Origin: Oscillospiraceae bacterium
GTDB lineage: Bacteria > Bacillota > Clostridia > Oscillospirales > Butyricicoccaceae
Assembly (NCBI GenBank): GCA_015068445.1
Contig: SVKN01000001.1
Span: 1-64,000 of the forward strand
Reading direction: 5' to 3'
Length of the DNA: 64,000 nucleotides
In this document: positions 16,584 to 28,941 of the stretch, piece by piece
How the letters are laid out: each line of letters begins with the position of its first letter
Numbering within the stretch: the stretch's first letter is position 1
The notes under the pieces: generated by a model
Databases searched by the model: none
What the model was told of the DNA's origin: nothing
The model's input: only the letters and a program-made list of their open reading frames with translations
Program-made: the position numbers and the translations under genes

Positions 16584-17647
16584 GGCCGGATTACCGCCGC
16601 ACAGATGACGAAGGACAGGAACTGGATGGCGCAGCAGGTGCCCAGCAGCCCCAGCGCCACCCGGTAACCCTCCGCCACGCCATCAAGCAGCTTTGACAAT
16701 GCGCCGCCGCACAGCGATGACGCCACGAGCGACGTCAGCCGGAAGACGAGCATCCTTGCGCCGGCGGCGGCAAAGGGCGTCAGACAGATGGCCAGCGCGC
16801 TGAGGAACCCGAAAACGCCCACCGTATGGCGCAGCAGCATCGCGCCGCTGAGCAGCGCCTCCGACACGTCCGATATGACTGACCCCAGCATGGGCACGGA
16901 GCCGGAAATCGCCGCCTTCGCCGTCCTGACGGCCACGGCGTCCGAGCCGGAGGCGATCAGTCCGGACATGGTGATATACCCCGTGTACAGCATGAGGAAG
17001 TAGCGGAAAAACGCCAGCGTTCCCTTGCGGAACAGCTCGGATGCGCCCAGCAGGAGCCTGTTTTCCGCCAGCAGTCCTGCCGCCAGCATGAGGATGTGGA
17101 CGTGGAGCAGCGGGATCATCAGCCTGGATGCCAGCCAGATCAGCGCGTTTGAAAACAGAAGCGTCGCCGTAGATGTTGCCGCGGCGGCCATCGGACTGCC
17201 GGAGGCGGCCACTGACGCCGCGTAAACGGGGATCAGCGCCGCGGAGAAGTATCGCAGATGCTCGATGGATGCGCTGCAAGCGCCCAGAACGCCCCCTGCG
17301 CTGCCGATGCAGACCGCCGACGCGGCAGCGACCGCCGTCATGTCAGCCGTCCTTTTGAGCATGTCCACGCTCAGCGTCGGCACAAACAGAGACGCAAGGC
17401 CCGTGACCGCGCCGATGGCGAGGATCGACAGACATTCTGCCGCCGAGGAGCGCAGCCAGACGCGCACCTCGCGCAGCAGCCGCGTGCCGAGGCTCGTCGT
17501 GCTCTGCCTGACGTCCACCGCGTCGGGCTGCAGCCCGTCCGTCGCCGCCTCCTGAGGCAGCGCCTCCCGCAGACCGGACAGATCCAGCGCCCACGCGCGC
17601 CCCGCCAGGACACTGATCAGCAGGATCAGACAGACGAGCCGCTTCAT
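16580..17647 (-). CDS. spoIIIAE: Stage III sporulation protein AE
   Basis: Polytopic membrane protein of the feeding-tube complex (355 residues). An N-terminal signal peptide (MKRLVCLILLISVLAGRAWA) is followed by an extracytoplasmic segment and several hydrophobic segments between about residue 75 and the C-terminus; conserved elements such as GSVPMLGSVISDVSEALLSG in two parts and TVGVFGFLSALAIC are visible. The start MKRLV at 17647 is chosen for the signal peptide and the GGGGAG site; upstream codons belong to the antiphase frame of spoIIIAD, with which it overlaps by four bases. Confidence 0.94.
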   Translation of the reverse strand: MKRLVCLILLISVLAGRAWALDLSGLREALPQEAATDGLQPDAVDVRQSTTSLGTRLLREVRVWLRSSAAECLSILAIGAVTGLASLFVPTLSVDMLKRTADMTAVAAASAVCIGSAGGVLGACSASIEHLRYFSAALIPVYAASVAASGSPMAAAATSTATLLFSNALIWLASRLMIPLLHVHILMLAAGLLAENRLLLGASELFRKGTLAFFRYFLMLYTGYITMSGLIASGSDAVAVRTAKAAISGSVPMLGSVISDVSEALLSGAMLLRHTVGVFGFLSALAICLTPFAAAGARMLVFRLTSLVASSLCGGALSKLLDGVAEGYRVALGLLGTCCAIQFLSFVICAAVIRP

Positions 17648-18027
17648 ATGCTCCCCACCGTTTTCAGCACCTCCTCCAGCAGCGGCAGCATGCAGACCGC
17701 CGACGCCAGCACGCCGAACAGCTCCACCGCCCCGGCCGCCCAGCGGCTGCCCATGTCGCGGCACAGCTCCGCCGACAGACGCGCGCACAGCGCGATCCCC
17801 AGCACCTTGACAACCGGCGCCAGCAGCGTTCCGTCAAGACCGGCCGCCGACGTGATCCGCCGCACCCGCTCAGCCAGCTGCCCGCCCATCTCCAGCGCCC
17901 GCCACAGGACGAACCCGCCCGCAGCAGCGGCGAGCAGCGCGGCCAGCGGCTTGCTGCCCTGCGCGACGACGAGCCCCATCAGGCTGAACAGGACGCACAG
18001 CAGAGAAAGCCTGACCATTTCCTCCAT
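17644..18027 (-). CDS. spoIIIAD: Stage III sporulation protein AD
   Basis: 127-residue membrane protein with four hydrophobic stretches (residues about 5-22, 27-43, 68-80, 98-118), the usual size and pattern of SpoIIIAD, with VVKVLGIALCARLSAELC as the conserved central segment. It lies two bases behind spoIIIAC and overlaps spoIIIAE by four bases. In the family SpoIIIAC and SpoIIIAD resemble parts of secretion-system export gates. Confidence 0.92.
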   Translation of the reverse strand: MEEMVRLSLLCVLFSLMGLVVAQGSKPLAALLAAAAGGFVLWRALEMGGQLAERVRRITSAAGLDGTLLAPVVKVLGIALCARLSAELCRDMGSRWAAGAVELFGVLASAVCMLPLLEEVLKTVGSI

Positions 18028-18029
18028 GG

Positions 18030-18227
18030 TCAGAACCCGAAGGTGCTTTTGATCATCGTGAACATGCGGCTGATCTGCTCGATGACCATCATCAAAACGA
18101 CGATGAGGCCCGTCAGTGTCGTCATCATCGCCTGCTCCTCTCTGCCGGAGCGTACCAGAAGCTGGTTGAGCACCGCCACCAGGATCCCGACGGCCGCCAC
18201 CTTAAAGATCAGATCGACTTCCATCAT
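18030..18227 (-). CDS. spoIIIAC: Stage III sporulation protein AC
   Basis: 65-residue protein with two transmembrane helices (VDLIFKVAAVGILVAVLNQLL split around residue 15, and TLTGLIVVLMMVIEQI), ending in the conserved FTMIKSTFGF. Size and sequence fit SpoIIIAC exactly. It lies six bases behind spoIIIAB. Confidence 0.95.
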   Translation of the reverse strand: MMEVDLIFKVAAVGILVAVLNQLLVRSGREEQAMMTTLTGLIVVLMMVIEQISRMFTMIKSTFGF

Positions 18228-18233
18228 CGCTCC

Positions 18234-18746
18234 TCAGATCACGATCAGCGCCAGCGTGATGCCCGCCGTGACGCCGATGGCGCGGTACAGTCTGCCCTTT
18301 GACGCGCTCTCCTCCCGCAGGGCGGCCAGTGAACGCTCCAACCGGGCAACGGAGCGGTTGATCGTCTCCGCCTGTGCGGCGCCGTCGTATTTGCCCAGCA
18401 CCTGCAGCACGTCCATGATCGCGCTCTCGTCGTCCTTGTTCAGCCCCATACGGTGCAGCCTTCCCCGATGCCGGAGGGCAGACGACTGCAGCGTCATGCC
18501 CTTCTTCAGCGCCGTCTGCACGGTGAGGCGGTAGAAATCGGCGGTCCGGCCATCACAGGCGTGTTCCAGCAGCGACGCGATCTCCTGCAGCGGCGCGCGG
18601 CGAAACAGGATCTCGGTCTTGATCACCTGCAGCGCCTTGATCTGTTCCCGCAGTGCGTGCTGACGCGCCGTCATCTCCCGGCTCAGGCTCAGCCCCAGCG
18701 CCGAGCACGAACCGATGATCATCCAGACACCAAGCATCTTCAGCAT
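18234..18746 (-). CDS. spoIIIAB: Stage III sporulation protein AB
   Basis: 170-residue SpoIIIAB: an N-terminal anchor (MLKMLGVWMIIGSCSALGLSL), a helical bundle containing ALREQIKALQVIKTEILFRR and PLQEIASLLEHA, and a C-terminal hydrophobic tail (YRAIGVTAGITLALIVI). The ATG at 18746 has AAAGGGGG six bases upstream, and gives the length of the Bacillus protein; an in-frame ATG at 18764 lies six codons earlier and overlaps a TGA in the pattern ATGA. The first 194 bases are overlapped by the out-of-frame extension of spoIIIAA (see there). Confidence 0.93.
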   Translation of the reverse strand: MLKMLGVWMIIGSCSALGLSLSREMTARQHALREQIKALQVIKTEILFRRAPLQEIASLLEHACDGRTADFYRLTVQTALKKGMTLQSSALRHRGRLHRMGLNKDDESAIMDVLQVLGKYDGAAQAETINRSVARLERSLAALREESASKGRLYRAIGVTAGITLALIVI

Positions 18747-19629
18747 CGTCGTTCCCCCTTTCATACAGCTGACATGTCCTCGTTCTCCCCTGCCGCGACA
18801 AAAGCAGGACGCGCCGGAACAGGCCGCTGTCCGTCAGCGCGCGGTAAAGCGGTCGGCGCGTCAGATCGCCGATCTGTTCGCCATGGGCCGTCGCCAGAAA
18901 GCCGACGCCCGTATAGGACGCCTCCAGCATCGCCTCTGTATCGCGCTTCGACGTGATCTCATCCACCGCGATCAGCTCCGGCGACATCCCGCGCAGCAGC
19001 AGCTCGATATCCCGGTCCTTCTGCCCGCCGCGCAGGACGTCGCACCGCCCCAGATCGAAGCCGCCCAGCTCACAGCGGCAGTCGGCGACGCAGACGCGGA
19101 CGCTGCGCGACAAAACGCGGCACAGGTCGCGCAGCAGCGTCGTCTTTCCAACGCCCGGCGGCGACAGGATCAGCGTGCTTTCACCGGCGCCGCGCGACGC
19201 CAGAAAGGCGCCAAGCTCCTCGGCGATCCCCGTGAGCGGCCGCGCGATGCGCAGGTTGACCGAGGTCACATCCGTCAGCACGCTGCCGCGATCGTTTTCG
19301 CTCCATCTGCCGCAGAGACCAAGGCGGTGCCCGCCCCGGACGGTGATGAACCCCTCCCGGACCTGCTCCTCGTACCGGTGGTACGACAGCTCTGTGGCCT
19401 TCGCCGTCACCTGCTCCAGATCGTCCTTCGTGACGAGCGTGCCCGGGATCTCCTGCTGCTTTCCTGACGTCACGACGGCCATGGGCCTGCCCTGCCGCAG
19501 ACGGAACTCCTCCACCCACGGACGGTCCTCCTCCGGGATCTGAAACGCGCTGCGCCAGAGGCTCTCCGGCAGCAGTCCGGCGGCCAGGATATAGCTTTTC
19601 ATCGCTTCTCGTTCCTGTATTCGTTTCAT
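18553..19629 (-). CDS. spoIIIAA: Stage III sporulation protein AA (frame extended at the 3' end)
   Basis: Cytoplasmic secretion-type ATPase that starts the spoIIIA operon. The N-terminal domain (FRLRQGRPMAVV, GFITVRGGHRLGLCGR) is followed by the ATPase core with Walker A LSPPGVGKTTLLRD, ADCRCELGG, the Walker B region SPELIAVDEI and FLATAHG. Family members end soon after the VLLLSRQG strand (about residue 281). Here the frame runs on for almost 80 residues of low-quality sequence, antiphase over spoIIIAB. Adding one base to the G run at 18787-18790 would give the end ...SRQGENEDMSAV and a TGA at 18763-18761 overlapping an ATG of spoIIIAB as ATGA. I read this as a probable one-base deletion, real or from sequencing. 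Upstream, GGGAGG precedes the ATG and CATAAGAT is a weak sigma-E-like -10. Confidence 0.9.
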   Translation of the reverse strand: MKRIQEREAMKSYILAAGLLPESLWRSAFQIPEEDRPWVEEFRLRQGRPMAVVTSGKQQEIPGTLVTKDDLEQVTAKATELSYHRYEEQVREGFITVRGGHRLGLCGRWSENDRGSVLTDVTSVNLRIARPLTGIAEELGAFLASRGAGESTLILSPPGVGKTTLLRDLCRVLSRSVRVCVADCRCELGGFDLGRCDVLRGGQKDRDIELLLRGMSPELIAVDEITSKRDTEAMLEASYTGVGFLATAHGEQIGDLTRRPLYRALTDSGLFRRVLLLSRQGRTRTCQLYERGNDDAEDAWCLDDHRFVLGAGAEPEPGDDGASARTAGTDQGAAGDQDRDPVSPRAAAGDRVAAGTRL

Positions 19630-19680
19630 ACGGTTTGTCCTCCCGATACGATCTTATGAGAGGGCATGTCTTTTCAGAAC

Positions 19681-19714
19681 AAAAAACGGACGACCGTCGC
19701 GGTCGTCCGTTTTT
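19681..19714 (-). terminator. Terminator of ligA
   Basis: Perfect 11-bp stem (19686-19696 with 19700-19710), 3-base loop, flanked by A and T tracts on both sides so it can work in either direction. It follows the ligA stop and separates it from the spoIIIA operon. Confidence 0.93.
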
Positions 19715-19728
19715 GAAGATGTTTCAAA

Positions 19729-23719
<3,991 letters not shown>

Positions 23720-23720
23720 A

Positions 23721-24302
23721 TCACTTCACCGGCGCGAGGGCATGGACGCGGCGCATGATCTCTTCCGTGACCTCCTGATAATCCTTCGCCGTGGGCTTGC
23801 CCTCCACCTGGGGGTAATACGGCTCGCCGAAGGTCAGCGTGCAGCCCTTGAAGGCCTTCCAGCCGGGGGTGATGTACACGGGGATGATGGGGATGCTCGT
23901 GCGCAGGGCTAGCATGGCGGAACCGGCCTTGGGCTCGGACTTCATGCCGGGCTTGACTCGGGTGCCCTCCGGGAAGATGATCAGCTTTTCGCCCTTCTTG
24001 ATGGCCTTGAGAGAATACTTTATGGCGCTGAGGTCGTTCTCGCCGCGGGAGATGGGATAGGCGCCGAAGGCCTTCAGCAACTGCTTGAGGATCGGGATCT
24101 GAAACAGCTCCTTTTTCGCCATGGCGGCGTACTGCTTTTTGGGGCCGAGGGCCAGCACCACGAGGACGGAGTCAATATTGGCCGTATGATTGCCGCAGAC
24201 GATGGCGGCGCCGGGGACCAGGTTTTCCCGTCCGACGAACCTGAAGCGGTAAAACACCCACAGGACGCAGTAGACGATCCAGTAACAGATGCTAAACAAC
24301 AT
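23721..24302 (-). CDS. plsC: 1-acyl-sn-glycerol-3-phosphate acyltransferase
   Basis: 193-residue PlsC-type acyltransferase that makes phosphatidic acid at the membrane. An N-terminal hydrophobic segment (LFSICYWIVYCVLWVFY) is followed by the catalytic H-x4-D in CGNHTANIDS and the substrate-binding FPEGTR. It overlaps cmk by 11 bases, the common cmk-plsC-ispH order of clostridia. Confidence 0.95.
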   Translation of the reverse strand: MLFSICYWIVYCVLWVFYRFRFVGRENLVPGAAIVCGNHTANIDSVLVVLALGPKKQYAAMAKKELFQIPILKQLLKAFGAYPISRGENDLSAIKYSLKAIKKGEKLIIFPEGTRVKPGMKSEPKAGSAMLALRTSIPIIPVYITPGWKAFKGCTLTFGEPYYPQVEGKPTAKDYQEVTEEIMRRVHALAPVK

Positions 24303-24981
24303 AGGGCATCATCCCTTCGATGGTATCGCGGAGCAGCCTTGCCGATTCCTCCAGCCCGATGCCGGAGGTGTCCACCACGATGGCGTCCTCCGCCTGACGC
24401 AGCGGAGCGACGTCGCGGTGCATGTCGTTCCAGTCCCGCTGGCGGATATTTTCGAGGACGCTGTCGTAGTCGACCTCCTGTCCCTTTTCCCTAAGCTCCA
24501 GGAATCGGCGCATGGCGCGGTCCTCCTCGGAGGCGGTCAGGTATATCTTGATATCGGCGTCGGGCAGGATGACCGTGCCGATGTCGCGGCCGTCCATGAT
24601 GACGCTGCTGCGGGCCGCCAGGGACCGCTGCAGACCCATCAGATGCGCCCGCACCTCGGGTACGGCGGAGACGGCGGAGGCGTACTGCGAGACCTCCTCG
24701 GTGCGGATGCTGCCGGACACGTCCTCACCGTTCAGAAAGATGCGCTGAACGCCGTCCTGATAGCCGATGTCAACGGTGATCTCCGGCAGGCAGGCGACGA
24801 CAGCCGCCTTGTCGTCGGCAGCGATCCCCCTGCGCAGGACGTACAGGCCGATGGCGCGGTACATAGCGCCCGTATCGACGTAGATGTAACCCAGCTCCTG
24901 CGCCGTGCGGCGGGCCAGGGTGCTCTTGCCGGCGCCAGAGGGGCCGTCGATGGCGATGTTGATGTGCTTCAAATCAGTCAT
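24292..24981 (-). CDS. cmk: Cytidylate kinase
   Basis: Phosphorylates CMP and dCMP. The P-loop GPSGAGKSTLAR starts near residue 12, followed by YIDTGAMYRAIG-type VDTGAMYRAI and the CMP-binding MDGRDIGTVILPDADIK. 229 residues from the ATG at 24981, which overlaps the stop of the upstream flavoprotein gene. Two other starts are possible: a GTG at 24999 and a TTG at 24972; the TTG has AAAGGA nine bases before it and would remove only MTD, so it may be the true start. Confidence 0.95.
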   Translation of the reverse strand: MTDLKHINIAIDGPSGAGKSTLARRTAQELGYIYVDTGAMYRAIGLYVLRRGIAADDKAAVVACLPEITVDIGYQDGVQRIFLNGEDVSGSIRTEEVSQYASAVSAVPEVRAHLMGLQRSLAARSSVIMDGRDIGTVILPDADIKIYLTASEEDRAMRRFLELREKGQEVDYDSVLENIRQRDWNDMHRDVAPLRQAEDAIVVDTSGIGLEESARLLRDTIEGMMPYVV

Positions 24982-26203
24982 TCCTTTCTGCGGCTGCACT
25001 GCCCGCGCGGACGCCCGTGGACCAGGCGATCTGCAGGTTGAAGCCGCCTGTATAGGCGTCCACGTCCATGATCTCCCCGGCGAAGTACAGGCCGTTTACG
25101 AGCTTCGAGGCCATGGTCTTCGGGTCGATCTCCCTGACGGAGACGCCGCCCGCCGTGATGATTGCCTCGCGGAAGGGTCCGGCGGAGGTGATCTCCAGCG
25201 TGAAGTGCTTGATCAGATGAACGAAGGAGAGCCGCTCGGCGCGGGTGATCTCGTGGACCTTCCGGTCGGGGGCGATGCCGGAGCGCTCGACGATCACGGG
25301 GATCAGCTTGCTTGGAAGCAGCTTGTGCAGCGCGTTGGCGAAATCGCGGTTGAGGTTCTCCTCGAAGTCCCGGAGGACGCGCCTGTCCAGGGTCTGCTCG
25401 TCCAGCGCGGGCTTGAGATCGATGGACAGCGTGCACGGGAACTTCTGATCCCGCGCCACGTGGGCCGACGCGCTGAGGATCACGGGGCCGGAAACGCCGT
25501 TCGCGGTAAAAACCATCTCGCCGAAGTCAGTGTAAAGGCTTTTGCCTTTATAAGTGATCTCGATGGAAATATTGCGCAGAGACAATCCCTCCAGCCGTTT
25601 CGGCACGTCGCCGCCGCCCAGCAGCGGCACCAGTGAGGGCCGTGTGGGGACGATGGTGTGGCCGAGAGCCGAGGCCAGCGCATAGCCGCTGCCGTCGGAC
25701 CCGGTGCGCGGATAGGACTGCCCTCCGGCTGCGAGGATCACGCGGTCGCAGGAGTACGTGCCGCCCGCGCCCGTGACGCCCGTGACGCGGCCGTCCGTGC
25801 AGTCGATGTTCACGACCTTGTCGTGGAGCAGCCTGACACCCAGATGGCGCAGCTCCCGCTCCAGCGCGGCGGAGAGGTCCATGGCGCGGTCGCTGACGGG
25901 GAACACGCGATTGCCGCGCTCCACCTTGACCGGGATGCCAAGGGACTCGAAAAAGGCCATGGTATCCGCAGGGCCGAAGCCGCTGAAGGCGCTGTAGAGG
26001 AACCGGCCGTTGCCGGGGGTGTTGGCAATCAGAGTCTGCAGGTCACAGTCGTTCGTCAGGTTGCCCCTGCCCTTCCCCGTGATGTTCAGCTTCATCCCTG
26101 GGCGCGTGTTGCGCTCGATCAGAGTGACGTCGGCTCCCGCCCGGGCGGCCGTCACGGCAGCCATCATCCCGGCCGCGCCGGCGCCGATCACGATGATCCT
26201 CAT
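24974..26203 (-). CDS. FAD-dependent oxidoreductase, HI0933/YhiN family
   Basis: 409-residue flavoprotein. It begins with an FAD-binding Rossmann motif (VIGAGAAGMMAAVTAARAG, then LIERN) and GMKLNITGKGRGNLTN, the signature of the HI0933-like family; a second strand GGQSYPRTGSDGSGY and the C-terminal GLYFAGEIMDVDAYTGGFNLQ complete the FAD fold. Members are sometimes annotated as aminoacetone oxidase, but the substrate is not established. The gene is one base behind the RpiR-type regulator and overlaps cmk. Confidence 0.93.
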   Translation of the reverse strand: MRIIVIGAGAAGMMAAVTAARAGADVTLIERNTRPGMKLNITGKGRGNLTNDCDLQTLIANTPGNGRFLYSAFSGFGPADTMAFFESLGIPVKVERGNRVFPVSDRAMDLSAALERELRHLGVRLLHDKVVNIDCTDGRVTGVTGAGGTYSCDRVILAAGGQSYPRTGSDGSGYALASALGHTIVPTRPSLVPLLGGGDVPKRLEGLSLRNISIEITYKGKSLYTDFGEMVFTANGVSGPVILSASAHVARDQKFPCTLSIDLKPALDEQTLDRRVLRDFEENLNRDFANALHKLLPSKLIPVIVERSGIAPDRKVHEITRAERLSFVHLIKHFTLEITSAGPFREAIITAGGVSVREIDPKTMASKLVNGLYFAGEIMDVDAYTGGFNLQIAWSTGVRAGSAAAERND

Positions 26204-27046
26204 TTACTCCTCCTGCAGCACGAAGCCCGCGGCCTCGTCGGTCAGGCGCAGCCTTGCCTGGGCCTTCTCGTCGTTGCGCACCAGCAGGCTGATGATGCTT
26301 CCGCACAGGGAGATCAGCGGGGCCAGCGTGCCGTTGACGCCGTAATCGCCGTATTCTGACACGAGGTTGATGTCGGCGTAATTGGCGATCTCGGACCGCG
26401 TGCCCTCGCTGATCGTCACGACGCAGGCGTCGCGGTGGCGGGCGTAGGCGGCCAGACGGCGGGTGTTGTCCGAGTGGACCGGGAAGCTGATGATCAGCAG
26501 CAGATCGCCAGACTCGATATCGGAAATGGCGGACAGCGGCTCGATGCCCGCGTTGTTGATGTTGCAGACGTTCTGCAGCAGGATGCGCAGGTAGTAGCTG
26601 AGATACTGCGCCGCCGCGGAGGCGTAATCCTGCCCGTATATATAGACCTTCGAGCTGAAGGAAAGGCGCATGCAGAGGTTCTTGACGGCATCCACGGGGT
26701 TGAGGTCCACGTTCTTCTTGATGTTCAGCGCATCGGTCGCCGCGATGCCCTCGAAAACATCGTTGTCGTCGGGATCGTCAGACATGAGCTCGAAGCGCGA
26801 CAGCGTAGACAGGCGGTATTTCAGCTCGGTCTGCAGCGCCTCCTGAAACTCTGTGTAGCCGTTGTAGCCCAGCGCGGCCGCGAACCGGATGACCGTAGAT
26901 TGGCTGACGCCGGAGACAGAGGCCAGCTCGAAGGAGCTCATAAAGGCCGCCTTGTCGCAGTATTCCGTGACGAAGGACGCCAGCAGCCGCTGGCCCTTTG
27001 TAAAGCCCGGATACTTTTCGGAGATCGCTTCGTTGATGCGTTTCAT
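26204..27046 (-). CDS. MurR/RpiR family transcriptional regulator
   Basis: 280-residue regulator: an N-terminal helix-turn-helix (residues about 1-75, ASVSGVSQSTVIRFAAALG) and a C-terminal SIS sugar-phosphate-binding domain (about 125-260, SKVYIYGQDYASAAAQYLSYY and LLLIISFPVHSDNTRRLAAYA). Family members sense phosphorylated sugars. No sugar catabolic genes stand next to it; it is embedded between rluB and a flavoprotein gene in a housekeeping run, so its target is unclear. Confidence 0.92.
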   Translation of the reverse strand: MKRINEAISEKYPGFTKGQRLLASFVTEYCDKAAFMSSFELASVSGVSQSTVIRFAAALGYNGYTEFQEALQTELKYRLSTLSRFELMSDDPDDNDVFEGIAATDALNIKKNVDLNPVDAVKNLCMRLSFSSKVYIYGQDYASAAAQYLSYYLRILLQNVCNINNAGIEPLSAISDIESGDLLLIISFPVHSDNTRRLAAYARHRDACVVTISEGTRSEIANYADINLVSEYGDYGVNGTLAPLISLCGSIISLLVRNDEKAQARLRLTDEAAGFVLQEE

Positions 27047-27084
27047 GTCTTTTCACCCATTTCTCTGTATTGAACGCCGGGGAT

Positions 27085-27804
27085 TCACAAGGATTTCAGA
27101 TAAGACAGCTCGTCCTCGGTCAGCGCGCGCCAGCTGCCTGTTTTCAGCTCGCCCAGCTGCAGGTTGCCGACGGCGACGCGCTTGAGGCTGCGCACGGTGA
27201 GGCCGCACTGGGCGCACATGCGCCGGATCTGGCGGTTTTTGCCCTGACGGATGCTGACCGTCAGGATGCAGCCGCCTTCCGTCTCGGTGACGAAGCGGCA
27301 TCTGGCAGGCGCCAGCTTCTGCCCGTCCAGCGTCATGGGCGCGGACAGGAGGCGATCCGCGGGCTTGTCCGGCTTCTGTTCGCCGTAGCCCACGTGGACG
27401 AGATACGTTTTGTAGATCTGATGGGACGGATGGGTCAGCTTGTTGGCCAGCTCCCCGTCGTTCGTCATCAGCAGCAGGCCCTCGGAGTAAAGGTCGAGGC
27501 GGCCCACGGGATAGATGCGCTGGGGAATGTCAGCGATCAGGTCAAGGACCGTTTTGCGGCCGTTCTCGTCCGAAAGCGTCGTGACATAGCCCCGAGGCTT
27601 GTTGAGCATGATGGTGACGGACTGCTCCCGCAGGCCGATCCGCTGCCCGTGCATCGTGATCTCATCGCGCTCGACGTCGGCGCTGTCGCCCAGATTGGCT
27701 GTAATGCCATTTACCTTGACAGCGCCTTCTTTGATATATTCTTCCGCCTTCCTCCTGGAGCAGACGCCCATGGAGGAAAGGATCTTCTGCAGTCGCTCTT
27801 TCAC
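27085..27804 (-). CDS. rluB: Pseudouridine synthase, RluB/RsuA family
   Basis: 239 residues. An N-terminal S4 domain (residues 1-60, MKERLQKILSSMGVCSRRKA) is followed by the catalytic domain with the aspartate in PVGRLDLYSEGLLLMTNDGEL and RQGKNRQIRRMC. This family makes one pseudouridine in 23S rRNA (RluB) or 16S rRNA (RsuA); the position next to scpAB and dacF favours RluB, as in Bacillus. It starts three bases behind the dacF stop. Confidence 0.94.
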   Translation of the reverse strand: MKERLQKILSSMGVCSRRKAEEYIKEGAVKVNGITANLGDSADVERDEITMHGQRIGLREQSVTIMLNKPRGYVTTLSDENGRKTVLDLIADIPQRIYPVGRLDLYSEGLLLMTNDGELANKLTHPSHQIYKTYLVHVGYGEQKPDKPADRLLSAPMTLDGQKLAPARCRFVTETEGGCILTVSIRQGKNRQIRRMCAQCGLTVRSLKRVAVGNLQLGELKTGSWRALTEDELSYLKSL

Positions 27805-27807
27805 GGT

Positions 27808-28893
27808 TCACTTCCTAAAGAGAGTATCATATAAACGCGCGAGCAGACCAGGCCGTTCCGGATGCTCCGGAATGTCGGTCTGATAAAACACGTCCGCTTC
27901 ACACAGGACCTTGCCGCCCAGGGAGGCGGTGATCGTGCCGTATTGCGCCCCGGCGCGGACGGGTGCATAGGCCATCCGCGGGCCGCGGAGCGTCAGTTCC
28001 GCATGGACAGGATCGCCCGGGAACAGCAGCGACGAGGCGCCCTCCGTATAAAGGCGGCAGACGCGGGATGTCCCAGAAGCGACAGGGACCTCGCCGACGA
28101 TCCCGCCGGGGATCGTCTGACGATCCGTCAACTCGCCGAACACCTCGTCATAAAGGGCGATATGGTCGTTCCAGTCGTCGGGCGCGTTGAGCGTCACGGC
28201 GATCAGCTGACGCCCCTGACGCTCGGCGGCGCTGACCAGACATCGCCCGGCCTTCTTCGTATAGCCTGTTTTGACGCCTGACGCGCCCTCGCAGAGCGTC
28301 AGCAGACGGTTGTGGTTGCGCATACTTCGTCCCGCCGCCGTGACGGCGGCTGAAGAGACGATCTCGCGGAACAGCGGCTCCGCCATGGCAGACGCCGTCA
28401 GGCGGGCCATGTCCTCGGCCGTGCTGTGATGGTCGCCTTCGTCGAGACCGCTGGGATTTTCAAAGACCGTGTCGGTCATGCCCAGCTCCGCCGCTCTGCG
28501 GTTCATCAAGGCGATGAAATCGTCGCGGTCGCCCGTCCAGAGCCCGGCCAGCGTTTCGGAAGCGTCGTTGCCGCTCATGAGCAGCAGGCCGCACAGCAGG
28601 TCGCGCACCGTGACAGTCTCCCCTTCCCTGAGGTACATGGAGGAGCCTTCCACGTCGGTCCAGCGTTTCTCAACGGTCACGGTCCTGTCGGGTTCGTACC
28701 GCTCCAGCGATACGAGCGCCGTCATGATCTTGGTGGTGCTGGCCATGGGCATAGGGCGGCGCGGGTCTTTTGACCACAACACCGCACCGGTCAGCGGATC
28801 GAAGACGACGGCGCTCAGCGCCGAGACCTCAAGGGCACGGACGGGCGCAGACAGACAGCCAAACAGCAGCAGGACAGAAATCAGCTTGCGCAA
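27808..28893 (-). CDS. D-alanyl-D-alanine carboxypeptidase (DacF-like)
   Basis: Secreted penicillin-binding protein of 361 residues that trims stem peptides of peptidoglycan. A signal peptide (residues 1-20, LISVLLLFGCLSAPVRA) precedes the peptidase S11 domain with SxxK (STTK), SxN (SGN) and KTG (KTGYTKKAG) motifs, then a C-terminal beta domain and a final hydrophobic/basic tail (LLARLYDTLFRK) fitting an amphipathic membrane anchor. The place next to scpAB, ytfI-like and gerW genes matches dacF of Bacillus, which works in spore cortex formation, so a sporulation role is likely but not proven. Confidence 0.92.
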   Translation of the reverse strand: MRKLISVLLLFGCLSAPVRALEVSALSAVVFDPLTGAVLWSKDPRRPMPMASTTKIMTALVSLERYEPDRTVTVEKRWTDVEGSSMYLREGETVTVRDLLCGLLLMSGNDASETLAGLWTGDRDDFIALMNRRAAELGMTDTVFENPSGLDEGDHHSTAEDMARLTASAMAEPLFREIVSSAAVTAAGRSMRNHNRLLTLCEGASGVKTGYTKKAGRCLVSAAERQGRQLIAVTLNAPDDWNDHIALYDEVFGELTDRQTIPGGIVGEVPVASGTSRVCRLYTEGASSLLFPGDPVHAELTLRGPRMAYAPVRAGAQYGTITASLGGKVLCEADVFYQTDIPEHPERPGLLARLYDTLFRK

Positions 28894-28941
28894 ACGGAAT
28901 CACCTCATGGATCGATATGAGGCAACCCCCGCCGTTATGCT

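Noticed and set aside
19629-19690. Sigma-E promoter ahead of spoIIIAA (CATAAGAT with an upstream -35)
   Set aside because: The -10 fits six of eight positions, but no acceptable -35 lies 13-15 bases upstream, so I did not enter it as a feature although a mother-cell promoter is expected there.
28894-28941. Hairpin cctcat...atgagg between the gerW and dacF-like genes
   Set aside because: Short stem without a T tract; it overlaps the ribosome site region and is not a convincing terminator.
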